Notes: generated by a model from the letters alone, not told the origin. DNA of 64,000 nt from Moringa oleifera (GCA_021397835.1 JAJFZO010000407.1:5704001-5768000); one strand, 5' to 3'; positions 1 to 12,785 are shown, counted from the stretch's first letter. Numbers and translations: made by a program.

Positions 1-2438
1 ACCCATTCAGACCCTGGAAAGGAAAGACATGCAAAGGTCAGACAGAATACATACATTCAAGAACGATAAGATATCTTCAAGTCCAGTTGCACTCATGCTT
101 GGCTCAGTTTGATCCAACATTCACAGAGACTGAATCGAAAAATAGTTCTTGAAAATTCCAGCTATATATTTCTGTTTGGCATATAAAATACTTGAAGAGT
201 CCAGTATTGGTCATTTGCCACTACTCAGAAATGAGAATTGGAGAACTACAAAATCATCTCCATCTAGAAATTCCTGAATCCGCATATTCAACAATATACT
301 ATCTTCTACACCAAATATCCATTTACGTACAATGAGGAATACTAACCACTAGATTTCATAGATTCAGCTTGCAAGGTATTCAAAGGTCAAAGAGTATTCC
401 ATATACCAGTGCAGAGAAGCTAGGCGTTGAGTGAGGGAAGATTACAATGGAAACATAAAATTATTACCCATGAATAACTTGAAAGAAACAGGCAACGACC
501 TTCTCTCCTTCACCCAAAATACACCAGATTTCTTTGGATGGTACAATCCTGGATCAATGATGATAGGTCTTGCTACTTGATTCCTGAAAGTGCACAATGG
601 CATTGAGTATAGAGAAGCCATGATGAGCAGATATCATACAAAATTCCAAGTGCAAAATATATCACATCCTTACTCTTTCGAGCCAATCTCACTGGTGTGC
701 TCCAGAAAGTTGATATCCCTGGGCAAGTACGAAAAAATGTGCAAGATATCTGAAGCAAATAGCACAATATAAAGGTCTGCAGAACTGACAAAACTTTTGC
801 AGATAAGCAAGCAAATTGATACAAGCATACATAGTCTAATTCGGTAAATTTGAATATTTTATATTAAGCACCTGGAAAACAAGATGATTCTTTTCAAAAA
901 AGATATTGAACACCAAAATGCTTAAGATTAGAATGGTAACCAAATCACCCTTCTAAGAACAGTTCTCTATCAAAATTCTTGTAATGGTATTTCCTCCCCC
1001 TATGGAAGGATTTAAGGTAAAGCCAAGTCTTGCATACAGTTAAGAGTCTAACTGCAATTGCAGGAGAGCTTGCCACAGTCGAGAACCCATATGAACATTA
1101 CAACATGCAAAAACAGTACAGACACATGCATATTCATTTATAAAATGGACAGAGGAAAAGATGTGGGAACGGTGAAAATCACTTTCATATTTTAAGATAA
1201 CATTTTATCAAAAGGTACATAGTTGACAAAAGGGAAAAAAGAAAACTAACAGAACAGACAGCACTAAACGAACAATTTAGCAAGCTAAGAAATCCCTCTC
1301 AAAGGGAAAATGCTGAGCCAACAATTAGCAACAAAATTGACAGATAGTTCAAATTGAAAGTGAGACCACTAACTTTTGCGCAAGGAAGCATCAATTCCTA
1401 ATTAGACACCCACACCACCACTAACCTAGTGATTACATTGTCATGGTCCCATTCCACCACAAAATGGAACAACTCCCCCACTTTACTATCCGCAGCCAAA
1501 CTTTAAAAGAATCAAAATCCCCGAAGTCATATAGTAGACATAACAATCACATGATCATATTTGATCAACCATCTAGAAAGCTATTATAGATTTAGCCTGA
1601 TGGTAAAATCTTCCCTTTAAGTTGAAAGATCGGAGTCAGGCTGAAAGAGTCTGGTACCTCCAAGATCCCTCAATTACCATTTAAATAGCCCCAAGTTTCC
1701 AGTGGGGACCAGCAATTCCAACTTCAACGTGCCTTGAGGGGTTTCAACTTCTGGTATGGCACCATTAAACCCTTCACTGCCTAGAGGGGGCCACACTTAC
1801 CTTAAGCAATTTTCAACTATCTCATACAGCGAACGTTTCAATCTTGAAATCAACAAATACCCATTTCCTCATATAGTTCCCACCCAAACGCCACTCCTAC
1901 TAGAAACAGTAAGACAATTTCCTCCAACTATAGGCTGGTTGATCTTATAGTCATCCAAGAACCACTTGCACCATGGCATATGTACTACTGCCCTTGCACC
2001 CTGGAATATGTACTACTGCCATCGGTTCATACAACATCACACTATGCAGATATTAGCAACAAATGTAAGCCGCACCCAGAAGAGTGATATATTTCCACTA
2101 GTCCATCTCCCTCATTCCCAATTGTTAGTGCCAGCCAATTACTAATGCCTTAAGTAATAACAAAAAAACAGTCAGCTTAGGCAGCCAGAAACTCCTAACA
2201 GGACTTAGATATAGGGTTTAATAAGCTGCTAATAATCCTTCTTAGATACCACTTAATCTAGCACCTCCACCAGCAAAGATCCACACTTTCTCCTTTGTTA
2301 AATTCTGGAATTTTTAAAGCATGCTTCTTTGTAGCACATTCAGTACTACCCATGAAAAGGAAAAGCAAAAATCAGCACAACAAAGATTTTGAAATGTGGC
2401 CATATCATAAAGCATGATTTAACAAGTCAAAGGATTAC
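1..2438 (-). other. Probable intron 1 of the GT14 glycosyltransferase gene
   Basis: Moderately AT-rich sequence with no open reading frame that resembles a protein family on either strand. It follows the splice donor at 2437-2438 of the minus-strand GT14 exon. I looked for the next GT14 exon on the minus strand and did not find it, so the intron is at least about 2.4 kb, or the gene is truncated. Confidence 0.5.
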
Positions 2439-2979
2439 CATCTTGGGACATAAGAGGATAATGCGAGGCACTGAGATTCATGAACCAATCCCAATCTGAG
2501 GCTTTCCTCAACAAGATAGCGATCGCATGAAGCGTGCTGGCAATCATAGTAGGACCCTTGTAGGTCACCAAATCCGCCTTACCAATAACCATAACATTCC
2601 CGAATCTACCAATCACATTCTCCGATTTCACATACTTTGCAAGCTCCAGCCTCTCGGTATCCGATGCTTCTAGATCGAGATGCAGCAAATAGTAATTCCT
2701 TGGGTGATAAACCGCTTGAAGCACTCGTTTGACACGTGCCCCGTCTCCCTTGGTGCCTGATATAAAGTACGCAAACCTCGGCAAACTCGGGAGCCCCGAC
2801 TGAGCAAAGTTCCGGGCAACACTCAATGTAGGCCGGTTAAAAGAAAGCCCAGTGGCAGAAGAAGATTGGCTATTGCTCGAAGTTCTCGTAAGAAGAAGAA
2901 AAAACGAGAGCGATAGGATGATGATTACAGGGACCGCCCATAATCGACTGAAATAATAAGAACCTTGCGGCCTTTTCAT
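2439..2979 (-). CDS. GT14 (Core-2/I-branching-like) glycosyltransferase, first exon only
   Basis: N-terminal part (about 180 residues) of a type II Golgi membrane glycosyltransferase of the plant GT14 family. Several family members are beta-glucuronosyltransferases that act on arabinogalactan proteins. Visible are a short basic N-terminus, one membrane anchor at about residues 13-32, a Ser-rich stem, and the start of the catalytic domain with FAYFISGTKGD and YLLHLDLEA, then the NLSASHYPLMSQD block. The exon ends at 2439 before a GT donor in phase 1. Splitting the codon there restores the Asp-Asp that normally follows SQ in this family, which supports the boundary. Start is the first ATG, at 2979. 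The remaining exons are outside the window, so catalytic integrity cannot be judged. Confidence 0.88.
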
Positions 2980-4966
2980 GAGAATTTAATTCCGTGATAG
3001 GAAAATTATGACAAAGAAGCGAAAGGTCAGGGTTCGGATAGGAAGCGGTCGAAGCAGTAGATTTGTGGAAGAGTGGAAGGAAGGTGAGCGGTTCGTATCG
3101 TGTCGGCCTGAAGTTTAGTGTTGGAAGTCTTATGGTTGGAGAGGGAAATATAATTTTAATTTGAAAAAAGTGGGTTATGATACAATACTTCGCACTCTCA
3201 TGCGGATTCCTATGATCCGTTGCTGTAATTGGAAATCCAATCATGTCGCCGTAACTTTTTGATTGATTCAAAATTTGCATCTCCTAGAATTCAGATGCTT
3301 GGTATTTTAAAAGATAAAAATAATACTTATAGTTTATATATTAAAATAAAAAACATAATACACTTAATTATTCATTTTATCAATTTATTATTAGCCATAA
3401 TTTTTTAAAAAGTCAACATAATTATATTAATAACTATTTGGATCCCTTCTCATTCTTTTAGTAAGAGTTTTCACCATATAAAAAAAATAATATTAATATT
3501 AAATTATCTAATTGCATGTTTTGTATGCTAAAATTAAGTAGTTTTTTTTTTTTTTTTTTGCACACGTGAAGAATATGTGCATTATTAATTAATTTAAGTA
3601 GAACTAATGGGTAAAATGCGTCAATCTTACACTAAAACCACTAAGCTTTATAAAGAAACTAAGTTTAATTGCTCACCAATGTTATTATTATAATCATTTG
3701 TCATGAAAAAAGATTGAGTTTGGTAAGACTGCAAGAAAGCATAAACCACAAGCAAGAGGGACAGAAATCAAAAAGAGAGAGAGAAAGTTGATAGTATTCA
3801 AAGTATCAACTTCATTGATCATCAATTAAAAAATTTAATTTTTAGTAAAAATGCATTCATTTTACCTACTCAAATTTGATTTTTTAAAAAATGTGCTGTC
3901 TCAAAAGATCAACATATTTTAAATCAGCATGATCATGATGTTATTTATAATAATTTTTAATTGTTAGGAATTTATTTTTTGATATTAATTGATTATTTAT
4001 ATTATAATTATGAATAACTAAAAACAAAAGAATGCGTTAAGAAAGTAGTTAAAAAGTACCGAGAGGCACTGCCCAACAAAAAAGAAGCTTGAAATTGTTG
4101 ACAATGTGGTGGTCAGTTTCAGATTTATATAATCAAACACTGAACAACCAGCAAGACACAAATTTGACTTTGGGCTCAATGATGCCGCTCCTAAGAATAA
4201 TGGGAGTGAAGAATATTTTGTCCACAGGTCACATGCTCTCTATCCTCTAAGCTCCACCCACCGGCCGGCAAGTGCCAAGCACAGCACCCGCTCTGTAGAG
4301 CTCTCCGTGATCCCTCCTTGAATTGCCGAAACCCGAGCCGAGGAAACCGGGTCATCACAGAGAAGACTAAGAAAGACCAGGCTGGCCTTAATTAATATAA
4401 TTGCTATGCGAATTAGGGTTTGATTACACGTGGAACCCTAGTCAATATATTGGTCTGTTGATAAAACCCATATTAAATTCAGTCGGGTAAGCTGTCAAAG
4501 TCAAACATCAAATGGGTGTCTGGCTGGGTTTCGCTCAATGAAGAAGAAAACGAAGCTCAAAATGGTAGACCAGGCATTCTGCTACATCCCCATTAATTTT
4601 CTGTCGATCTTTCCGATCATTTTGCTAGCAATACAAACAAAAATGGGACATACCCGCAATACAAACAAAAATGGGACATACCCACATGAAGATCAAAACT
4701 CAAGTTCATTTCATTAATCAGCAGCTCAAGATTTTGATATGCATATCCTGCAAGTTATCTGAGGTGGGAAGAGGACAGATATGGATGCTTGAACACTCAT
4801 GTTTGCATTATCTGGGTCATGAGCAAGGAAAACCCTCTGAATGAAACCACCTAAAACAACTTCTTCGTTTCAAACTGGAAGAAGACAAATTCGTTTTCCC
4901 AGAAAAGAGAGTGAAAACAAAAAGAAGAGAATTAAACTGAAGATAAAACAAGAAAGACGGACACCC
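2980..4966. other. Intergenic region with a GC-richer patch
   Basis: Mostly AT-rich spacer between the GT14 and first ATL genes. It contains a T-tract near 3541-3559, an exact 28-bp tandem repeat at 4628-4683, and a short GC-richer patch at about 4250-4370. I see no credible gene. Confidence 0.6.
4628..4683. repeat. Exact 28-bp tandem duplication
   Basis: Two perfect copies of a 28-bp unit, 4628-4655 and 4656-4683. No coding or structural role is visible. Confidence 0.9.
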
Positions 4967-5497
4967 TCAGACCAAATTAGCAGCATCCGGCAAACCTTGG
5001 TGCAGATCGTCGTTTCTAGCAGGCGGCGCCGTACGGTGAGGCCGCTTGACGGCAACAGAAGCGCGACAAATTGGGCAATTAGAGTGAGAGTTCAGCCACA
5101 TATCGATGCAAGAAGCGTGAAAGGAGTGCTTGCAAGAGCTCAGCTGCCTCACCTCCTCCCCGTCGGCAAACACCGATAAGCAAACAGGACACTCGCTGCC
5201 AATATCCTTAACATGAGCCTCCTTCTGGTATTTAACCCCAGACACCTGTTCCGCCCGGTTCTCATTGGTGGGTCCGTTGTCGCCCCCGCCGGAAGATAAT
5301 TCGCCTGCGGTACCGTGACGTCGCCGGGAAGAGTACGGAGGGCAGGGAATGGCGAAATAAAAGGCGTAGACCAAAGCAGGGATAGTGATGACAGCCACGA
5401 GAGCCAGAATGAACTCGATGGGAGACAAGTCGATGCTTCGAGGAGGAGCAGGGAAGGGTGGCGGTGGCCCGATAACGGAAATGGTCACGTTATCCAT
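4967..5497 (-). CDS. ATL: ATL-family RING-H2 E3 ubiquitin ligase (176 aa)
   Basis: Intronless, membrane-anchored RING-H2 protein of the plant ATL type, expected to act as an E3 ligase in an endomembrane or the plasma membrane. A Pro-rich N-terminus is followed by one transmembrane segment at about residues 27-50, a polar Gly/Ser-rich linker, and a RING-H2 domain at about 102-145. Zinc ligands are C103, C106, C122, H124, H127, C130, C141 and C144, the canonical C-x2-C-x15-C-x-H-x2-H-x2-C-x10-C-x2-C spacing; W134 follows the sixth ligand. The frame stays open 10 codons upstream to another ATG at 5527. I prefer 5497 because it places the hydrophobic segment as usual for the family and a short N-terminus is typical. 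A second ATL gene lies about 1.4 kb upstream on the same strand but is too divergent to be a recent duplicate. Confidence 0.92.
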   Translation of the reverse strand: MDNVTISVIGPPPPFPAPPRSIDLSPIEFILALVAVITIPALVYAFYFAIPCPPYSSRRRHGTAGELSSGGGDNGPTNENRAEQVSGVKYQKEAHVKDIGSECPVCLSVFADGEEVRQLSSCKHSFHASCIDMWLNSHSNCPICRASVAVKRPHRTAPPARNDDLHQGLPDAANLV

Positions 5498-6887
5498 GGC
5501 ATTAAAAAGCAAGCAACAGTAGGACAACTTGTCTCTGCTGTTCTTTTATATTTTCTTTTCTGTTTTTTCTTTTCGGATTTTAAGATGAATTAGGAGGATT
5601 TGTTATGATTGTGGCGGCACTGGCAATTGGTGGCGGCACTGGAGTTTTTTATTTTCATTTTTTTATCATTTTGGGTTTTGGTGAATATTTTAGAGCAATA
5701 ATTGAAGGGGGAATGTGATGTAGGAATCCAAATTCACTGGCCGTCACGATAGCAGCACTCCATGTCACTGGTTCGTCAAAAATTTCCTAAGCCAACTATA
5801 ATAAAGTAATTATTACACGTCATCGTCTGGTCAAAGATTAGCCGTAGACACTTTTTGGGCTTTACACAATGGCCTTGCTTCGACCCATAGGCCCACGAAC
5901 TTTCTGTTTTCCATCTTGCGCTTGCATGAAGCATAAATATAAAAAAAATTAACATTCACATTTTAATTTACATATCATAATTTTAGTTGATTTAATTATG
6001 TATTTAAAATTTTAATTTTAAAAATAATTATATTTTTATTATTAAATATCTTAAAATTAAATCAAATAAATTTTGCATTATTTTAAATTTATTCTTTAAA
6101 TGTAAATATTTTCTATTCACAGTTTATTTTTTGTAATTTTTTAAAAATTTTAATAAAATAACATTAAAATTATATTTTAAATATTTAAAAAATTGAAATT
6201 TACTATAACGGTGGTTTGAAATTTTTTTATAGCCATAAAAATTTTAAAGTCAAATTCATCTTATAATAAGATGTATTCCCATATTTTAATTTTTTCAATA
6301 GGGTGCAATTAAAATTTTGGATGTAAATCTAGTCAATTAAAACTTTAATGTCTTAATTCAAATCTGGGTACAGTTTTTTTTATATATATATATAATTACC
6401 TTTACATCAATACACACACAAATATGTATATATATATATATATATATTAATTAAGATTTTGAGTTAATGAAATTTACATTTTTTAACTTAGTGTGGTATT
6501 ATATTGATGGGTTAATGTTATGCTACAAATATTTTTGTTATATAGTTATTATAGATTCATTTCATATGATTAAATCTTAAAAATGCTTTTAGGAATGGTA
6601 AGAGATGAAATTCTAATATAACATTTTTAAAAGTTTCAGTAGTCTTTAATATTAATTAGTCAAAATATTAGATTTCCATATTATTTACAAAAAGGAGAAA
6701 GGGAGGATCATGAGGATGAAATGTTGCCTGTAAATCTCTTTTGTCGTTTGACCAAATTATCTATACTTGCTATCCGCTTCAGACGGACGGTTTTCTCCCT
6801 TGAGTCACTTCTAGGTTCATAATGATCACATAAGGAGAAGTGCTGAACTTGAGCCTAAAGCAACCGACTTTCCATGATTGTGAAAGA
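5498..6887. other. Intergenic, AT-rich
   Basis: Spacer between the two ATL genes. The first ~450 bp should hold the promoter of the ATL gene at 4967-5497, including a GGCCCA element near 5908. The rest is very AT-rich with TA/CA simple repeats around 6380-6450. No gene seen. Confidence 0.6.
6380..6448. repeat. AT-rich (TA)n/(CA)n microsatellites
   Basis: Two TA runs flank a short CA run. Simple sequence repeat in intergenic DNA. Confidence 0.8.
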
Positions 6888-7382
6888 TTACCCCCCGAAA
6901 TCCGGCAACCTAGGCTGCTCCAACCGCGGGGCTTCACCAGAAACCGGTAAAGGCACCAGAACATGACGAGCTGGAGGGACAGCATCAGCTCGACAAAGCG
7001 GGCAAGTAGACTGTGAGCCAAGCCATGTATCAATGCATGCGGCATGAAACTTGTGGAGGCACTCGGGTAGTACCCGGATCCGATCCCCTTCTGTGAACTC
7101 GCTCAAGCAAACGGCGCACGACCCTTCGTTGCCGTCTTTTCTGTATCTAATAACCGGGTTCAGCCTGAACGTCGACCGTGACGACGCAGTACTTCTGGTT
7201 ATTTGATGGCTTTGACTCCTATCGCTGGGGTTCTGGGTGGTGGGTGTCTGCCGACGACAACCTGATGCGATGCAGTGGTAGGTCGCGACCATCATTCCTC
7301 CGGCAACGATTCCCAGTAAGCCTATGAGAAAAGGACTAAATTCGAACGGTTGATGATGCTCGTGTTCGTCTCCGGTACCCAT
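6888..7382 (-). CDS. ATL: ATL-family RING-H2 E3 ubiquitin ligase (164 aa)
   Basis: Second intronless ATL-type RING-H2 ligase. An acidic, His-containing N-terminus precedes one transmembrane segment at about residues 17-36, then a Ser/Thr-rich basic linker and a RING-H2 domain at about 88-131. Zinc ligands are C89, C92, C108, H110, H113, C116, C127 and C130, with W120 in the usual E2-contact position. The tail is Pro-rich. The ATG at 7382 is the only reasonable start. It lies on the same strand as the ATL at 4967-5497, but linker and termini share no visible similarity, so the pair probably comes from different ATL subgroups or an old duplication. Confidence 0.92.
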   Translation of the reverse strand: MGTGDEHEHHQPFEFSPFLIGLLGIVAGGMMVATYHCIASGCRRQTPTTQNPSDRSQSHQITRSTASSRSTFRLNPVIRYRKDGNEGSCAVCLSEFTEGDRIRVLPECLHKFHAACIDTWLGSQSTCPLCRADAVPPARHVLVPLPVSGEAPRLEQPRLPDFGG

Positions 7383-10239
7383 TAATCAATAATACCAACA
7401 AGCTAGGGTTCTGGATCATGAACAAGTAAGGAACTTGTGTTTATCTCTTTTATAACAAGGAATTACAAGGAAAACGACCATTTGGGTTAAGGTTTATTTG
7501 GTAGAAGATCCGTATGGTTGCAGCTGTTTTGGTAAGAAAGAAAGAGAGAGACAAAGTTCTGTTCATCACTAGTTTTCATCGGAATATTCAAACTTGTCAT
7601 CTAAGTTGGACTTCTATTGTGAAAGCATTTCATGCATACTTATTGCCTGCCCTGTAGAGTCTCTCTCTCTCTCTCTCTTTCTTATTTATATATTTGTCTA
7701 TTTAATATTTATTATTTAAATTTGCCAATCCGGAGAACAAATCCAATTTTTTCATTTCTTTACTGATTTTTTTTTAAAATGAGAAATATATATTTAAATT
7801 AATTGTGGTGGGCAGCCTTGGTTGATGTTGATGACAAGGAAGCATATGTACACAACAATTTTGCTTTGTCCTGCTACTATTATTGCGCATGGTGTTTTCT
7901 CATGACCCATGGCCCATATCACCTCAATCTTAAAAATACTTTTTATGTTGACTCCACAAGAATTTAACTGTTAAATAAATTGCAAAAAATATAGCATAAA
8001 AATGTTTTGAGATTTATCAAAATTTTAAGATAAATGTCAATTAAAATTTTTAAAAATATATTTTCTATTTTTTTGAATATATCAAATATAAATCCTGATT
8101 GATAAGAAATATTTAAATTAAACTTTAACTTAAATTATTATAGTAAAATTAAGCATATTTTTATTATTAAATACTTTAAAATAATTTAAATTAATGATAA
8201 TATATATTTAAAGTCAGTCTTTTAATTTTAAAATATTTTTTACTCACAAGCTATTTATTATAATTTTTTTAGTTTTTTGATAATCAAAAATTTTTAAAAA
8301 TTATTTTTAACATCCAAAAAATTATGTTTTTTATGATGATAACTTAAATATTTTTCATAGTAATAAAAAATTTAATTTAAATTTAATACAACATCCTTGA
8401 TTTAAATATTTTTAATTTTAAAATTTTTTAACCAAGTTTGATTTTTGATTATTTTTTATCTATTCAGTTTTGTCTATAAAATATTTTGAAATTTAGAGCA
8501 AAAATCTAATATAAATTATATCTATATATATTGAGAGATTGTAATACACAATAATTTAATAAAATTAATAGTTAAATTTTTTATTTGTATGCTTAGCCTA
8601 AGAATACTTGGGCCAATAATGTTTCTTTTATTAACAAAATTCAAGTAATTAATTAAAAAATTAGCTAGAAGATAATTTTGAGAAGTAGAACCACTTGAAA
8701 ATGAATGCATCTGTGGGCATTAAAATCTGAAAGTGACCTTAAAAGAAAAATATTTGATCCCGTGATTTGGTTCCCTTCCCTGGCTGGATAAGTGGATAGA
8801 TTAAAAAATGCCTTTATCTCAATTAAAGCCTAACTTCCTTTTTTTAAGTATCATATAATATAAGTAGCACGAGTTACAAGGGGGATTGACATCGAATTTT
8901 GTTGATCTAAAATAACAATTCATAAAGCAATATATATATTTTTTTATTTTTTTATATATTATGTAACAAATAGAATATAATTAAAAATTTTATATTTTAT
9001 AATAAAATGAAAAGGCCTTCTACTGAACTTGTTTTTTATATTCAAATCAATGTATTTATTGAATTAATTACATATTTAATTATTTAAATTAAATTAATTT
9101 AGATATTGATTAAAAAGATATACAAAATTAGATATATGTTTTTATCATTAAAATATATCAAGATAATTTAAATGAATTATATATCTAGATTAGAACTCAT
9201 TTTTTTAAATTTAAATAATGTAGACTCATGAGTTATTTTTTATTAATTTTAATTATATAAATTTTAAAATATTTTTAATATTTTAAAATTTTAAATATTG
9301 TATGATGTATTTGAATGTTGTTTTATATATGTGAAAAATTGAAAATTAAATTTATTTTAAAAAATCTTTAATTCAATGATTTTTCTTTTTAAATTTTAAA
9401 TAAATTTAAACCAATTAAAATTAAAAAATTATTTATAAAAAATTAATTAAATTAATATTCAAAAAAAAATAAAAAACGAATATATCTTAATTTTTTTACA
9501 TTAATTTTTTTGTAAATATATTATAAAATTATAAAAATAATTTAATAAAAAATCATACAGGTTAAAATTTTACAATTAATATATCTATCAACGCAACATA
9601 ATAATTTTTTAGAAAAGTGTAAAACTGCGAAGTATAACGGTGAGGTCTTTCCGTTTGATAGGACATAGAGGCACACCCACCTCCGTTGACCAACATAACG
9701 TTTTTTATTATTATTATTATTTTTTTAAGGTTGAAAAGAATAAATGGATAATTTATTAAAAAAGAATTTATTGTTTTTATCATTATTTTGTTTTTTCATT
9801 ATAAATTGATATTTATATAGGAACATTCATGGGAGAGAACGCGAAAAGGGCCAAGGAAGTACAGATTTTTGTACAACCGCTGTGGAGTATTGACCTCAAG
9901 AATGGCGAATTGACGAAATTAGCCCAGAACCACAAACGGTGCACCGTCACCGTTACAAAATGGTGGTCCTTGATGGGTGGTATCTAGTGCAGGCTTTTAC
10001 CCACGAAGCCTCTCTACATAATTAGCCGCTGCCTTACCTTTCTGTTTCTCTCTGCCTCTTCTGTTCACACTCGCAGACACAGCGGAGTCTCTTTCTTTTC
10101 TTTTCCTGTTTTTTTCTTCTGTGTTCTTGTTTTTATATCGACGATCAGAACAAAATTGTCTCTGGAAAAACCAAAAAAACAAATAAGAAGAAGAATAAGA
10201 AGAAGAAAAGTAGTGGATACGGGATAGATAGATAGGAAA
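7383..10239. other. Long AT-rich intergenic region
   Basis: About 2.8 kb of very AT-rich sequence with a short CT microsatellite at about 7660-7679. The last ~350 bp, from about 9830, has a more balanced composition and probably holds the promoter and leader of the SLT1-like gene. No protein-coding potential seen. Confidence 0.6.
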
Positions 10240-10377
10240 ATGGTTGATGTGGTTGTAGATGATGATGATATGGTGGAGATGAGCATCATCCTAGCCCATG
10301 GAGTTCCCTCTTCCTCTCGCTTCCTCAACGCTTATCCTAAAAGGTACTCATTGGAGATCCCTTCGTTTTTCTTGTAG
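10240..10377 (+). CDS. Upstream ORF in the SLT1 leader (45 codons unspliced)
   Basis: An ATG at 10240 opens a short ORF that starts MVDVVVDDDDMVEM and, on unspliced RNA, ends at a TAG at 10375. A good donor (AG|GTACTC) follows 10343. If it is joined to the acceptor before 11267, the ORF would end at a TGA at 11271-11273, only 6 nt upstream of the SLT1 start codon. That arrangement suits a translation-regulating uORF. I do not recognise the peptide, and its conservation is unknown. Confidence 0.4.
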   Translation: MVDVVVDDDDMVEMSIILAHGVPSSSRFLNAYPKRYSLEIPSFFL

Positions 10378-10722
10378 ATCTTTCACTCGATTGTTCTTGT
10401 TTCCGAATTAACTTCAGATTTTCTCGTCTTCTTTTGGGTGTGGCCAAAATAGAAAAAGATAACATATATATATATATATAAAGCGGAAAAATTGTGTCCT
10501 TTTTTTCCTTTTTGTTTTGGATGGAATTGATGGCTTTGATTCAATATTTCCCGCCAGTGTTTGGAGGATTTCAGGAGATTCTTGGGCTGGGGTTAGATGT
10601 CGTCTTCCTTTAGTGTCCTTGTTATATCTCTTACTTCTTTGGCGGAGATTGAAGAGATTTTTTTTTTCCTTCATTTCCCCCTATTTTCAGTTTGGAGTTC
10701 ATATAGGCACCGTCTCTGTCCT

Positions 10723-10748
<26 letters not shown>
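10723..10748 (+). repeat. (CA)n microsatellite
   Basis: About 13 CA dinucleotides in the putative 5' leader intron of the SLT1-like gene. Confidence 0.9.
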
Positions 10749-10754
<6 letters not shown>

Positions 10755-11279
10755 AAGGTCTTTTTCTTTTTACTTTTTGCAATAAGTAGGGTTATTGAAT
10801 AGAACTTGTTTCATTTATTGATATGGCTATGTGATCATGTCTGAAGGAACTCTGGTAGATTCTTGGGCTACATCATATACTGTCTTTCTTTAGTCTAATC
10901 TCTTTCTCTCATCCCTTAGGTAGAGATATTCAAAAGATTTTCTCTTCCTTTTCTTTTTTGGTTTTCCATTGTGTTTGTATAGGTATTAAATCTCTGTCTT
11001 TAAAGAAATATAAAGATCTTAGCTTTTCTGCTTTACTTTTTAGTAAGCAGGGCTTATTGAATTGAATCTTGTTTGATTTTGTTGATTTCTTGCGGGCTTG
11101 TGGGGATTTGGGGATTATATCATCTGATTCATAAATTTAGGGTTTTGATGGAGGGGAGATCTTGTGGGGATTGATATGATGATGAAGGCGTTTATAAGGT
11201 TCTTTTCTTGAATTGTTTTATTGGGAAATGCAAACATTCAACCCACCAGCTGCAAAACCCACCCAGGAGATGAGCTGAA

Positions 11280-12785
11280 ATGGGAGATTCTCTCCTTACA
11301 ACCCTGTCAATGGAGAATCATCACCCGTCCACCCTATTATCTATGGATTCAAGTGCCTCCTCACATGAAGAATTGGATTTGGAAATGAATAGACAGATCA
11401 TACTTTCCCGTCCACCTGATATCAATTTACCCCTGTCTGCTGAGCGTAGCCCGCCTCCACAGCCATGGAACTCAGAGTCTTGTGATATTTTAGATGTCAG
11501 CCTCAGCTCACAAGTTTATGAGACCGAGACTTACCTCAATATCCCCAAAGTTGGGCGAAAATGCGCCAAGCGAGTTGACAGCATATGGGGTGCCTGGTTT
11601 TTCTTTAGTTTCTACTTTAGGCCTGCATTGAATGAGAAATCGAAGGCGAAGATCATCCGGGATGGTAATGGATTTTCAGGGTTCGACAAAACTGATCTCA
11701 AGCTTGATGTTTTCTTGGTTCAACATGACATGGAGAACATGTACATGTGGGTTTTCAAAGAAAGGCCTGAGAATGCGCTAGGTAAGATGCAGCTGAGGAG
11801 TTACATGAATGGGCATTCTCGCCAAGGGGAGCGTCCTTTTCCTTTTAGCGTGGATAAGGGATTTGTCCGATCTCACAGGATGCAACGGAAGCATTATAGG
11901 GGACTGTCAAACCCTCAATGTGTTCATGGAATTGAGGTTGTTCCGGCCCCCAATCTCATGGGTCTTGATGAGGACGAGCAGAAAAGATGGATGGAACTCA
12001 CAGGGAGAGATTTGAATTTCACGATTCCATCTGAGGCTAGTGATTTCAGCTCATGGAGAAACCTTCCCAACACAGATTTTGAGCTTGAGAGGCCGTCTCC
12101 AATAAAGAGTGGACCAACTTCTCACTCAAAGAAACTGCTAAATGGGTCTGGACTTAACTTATCCACTCAGCCATCCAGCCACAGCAATGGTGATGGGATG
12201 GATCTGTCACCTGTCAGCAAACGGAGGAAGGAATTTTTCCCCCATGGCAACAATGATGATGATTGTTATTTGGCTGTTAATCCTCCCTCTGATCGGATTT
12301 CTGATGTGGAAATTCACCTCAATGAGCCGCACTGGCTAAATGACTTTAGTGGGGTGATGAAAAATGTGCACGGGCCTGTTACAGCTGCGAAAACAATCTA
12401 TGAGGATGAAGAAAGTTATTTGATCATCATCAGCTTGCCCTTTGTGGATCTTCCAAGTGTGAAGGTCTCTTGGAGGAATACTCTAACTCGTGGCATCATA
12501 AAGGTCTCATGCACAAGCATATCTCGCATGCCATTCATCAAAAGACGTGATAGGACGTTCAAGCTTACAGATCCAGCTTCTGAGCACTGCCCTCCTGGGG
12601 AATTTGTGAGAGAAATATCACTGTCAACTAGAATCCCTGAAGATGCTAACATAGAAGCGTACTATGATGGACCAGGATCAGTGCTTGAGATATTGGTGCC
12701 TAAGCTGCGTGTGGGGCCTGAAGAACATGAAGTTCGGGTCTGCCTCCGTCCTCATCTTGGAGGAAACGATCTTATGTTGACCTGA
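11280..12785 (+). CDS. SLT1: SLT1-type HSP20-like protein (501 aa)
   Basis: Single-exon CDS for a plant protein of the SLT1 (sodium/lithium tolerance 1) type, whose C-terminus has an HSP20/alpha-crystallin-like fold. SLT1 homologues have been linked to salt tolerance and chaperone activity. The family-typical Ser/Asp-rich N-terminus (residues 11-60) is followed by the conserved WGAWFFFSFYF segment near residue 105, and by MENMYMWVFKERPENAL and SYMNGHSRQGERPFPFS in the middle. A low-complexity linker at about 255-330 leads to the HSP20-like region at about 365-490. The start at 11280 is in frame with a second ATG ten codons on, which is an alternative. The leader is probably spliced (donor after 10343, acceptors before 11250 or 11267). 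The gene is convergent with HSP70. Confidence 0.9.
   Translation: MGDSLLTTLSMENHHPSTLLSMDSSASSHEELDLEMNRQIILSRPPDINLPLSAERSPPPQPWNSESCDILDVSLSSQVYETETYLNIPKVGRKCAKRVDSIWGAWFFFSFYFRPALNEKSKAKIIRDGNGFSGFDKTDLKLDVFLVQHDMENMYMWVFKERPENALGKMQLRSYMNGHSRQGERPFPFSVDKGFVRSHRMQRKHYRGLSNPQCVHGIEVVPAPNLMGLDEDEQKRWMELTGRDLNFTIPSEASDFSSWRNLPNTDFELERPSPIKSGPTSHSKKLLNGSGLNLSTQPSSHSNGDGMDLSPVSKRRKEFFPHGNNDDDCYLAVNPPSDRISDVEIHLNEPHWLNDFSGVMKNVHGPVTAAKTIYEDEESYLIIISLPFVDLPSVKVSWRNTLTRGIIKVSCTSISRMPFIKRRDRTFKLTDPASEHCPPGEFVREISLSTRIPEDANIEAYYDGPGSVLEILVPKLRVGPEEHEVRVCLRPHLGGNDLMLT

Noticed and set aside
10414..10674. Minus-strand 86-codon Lys-rich ORF
   Set aside because: It comes from T-rich leader intron sequence of SLT1 read backwards; composition only.
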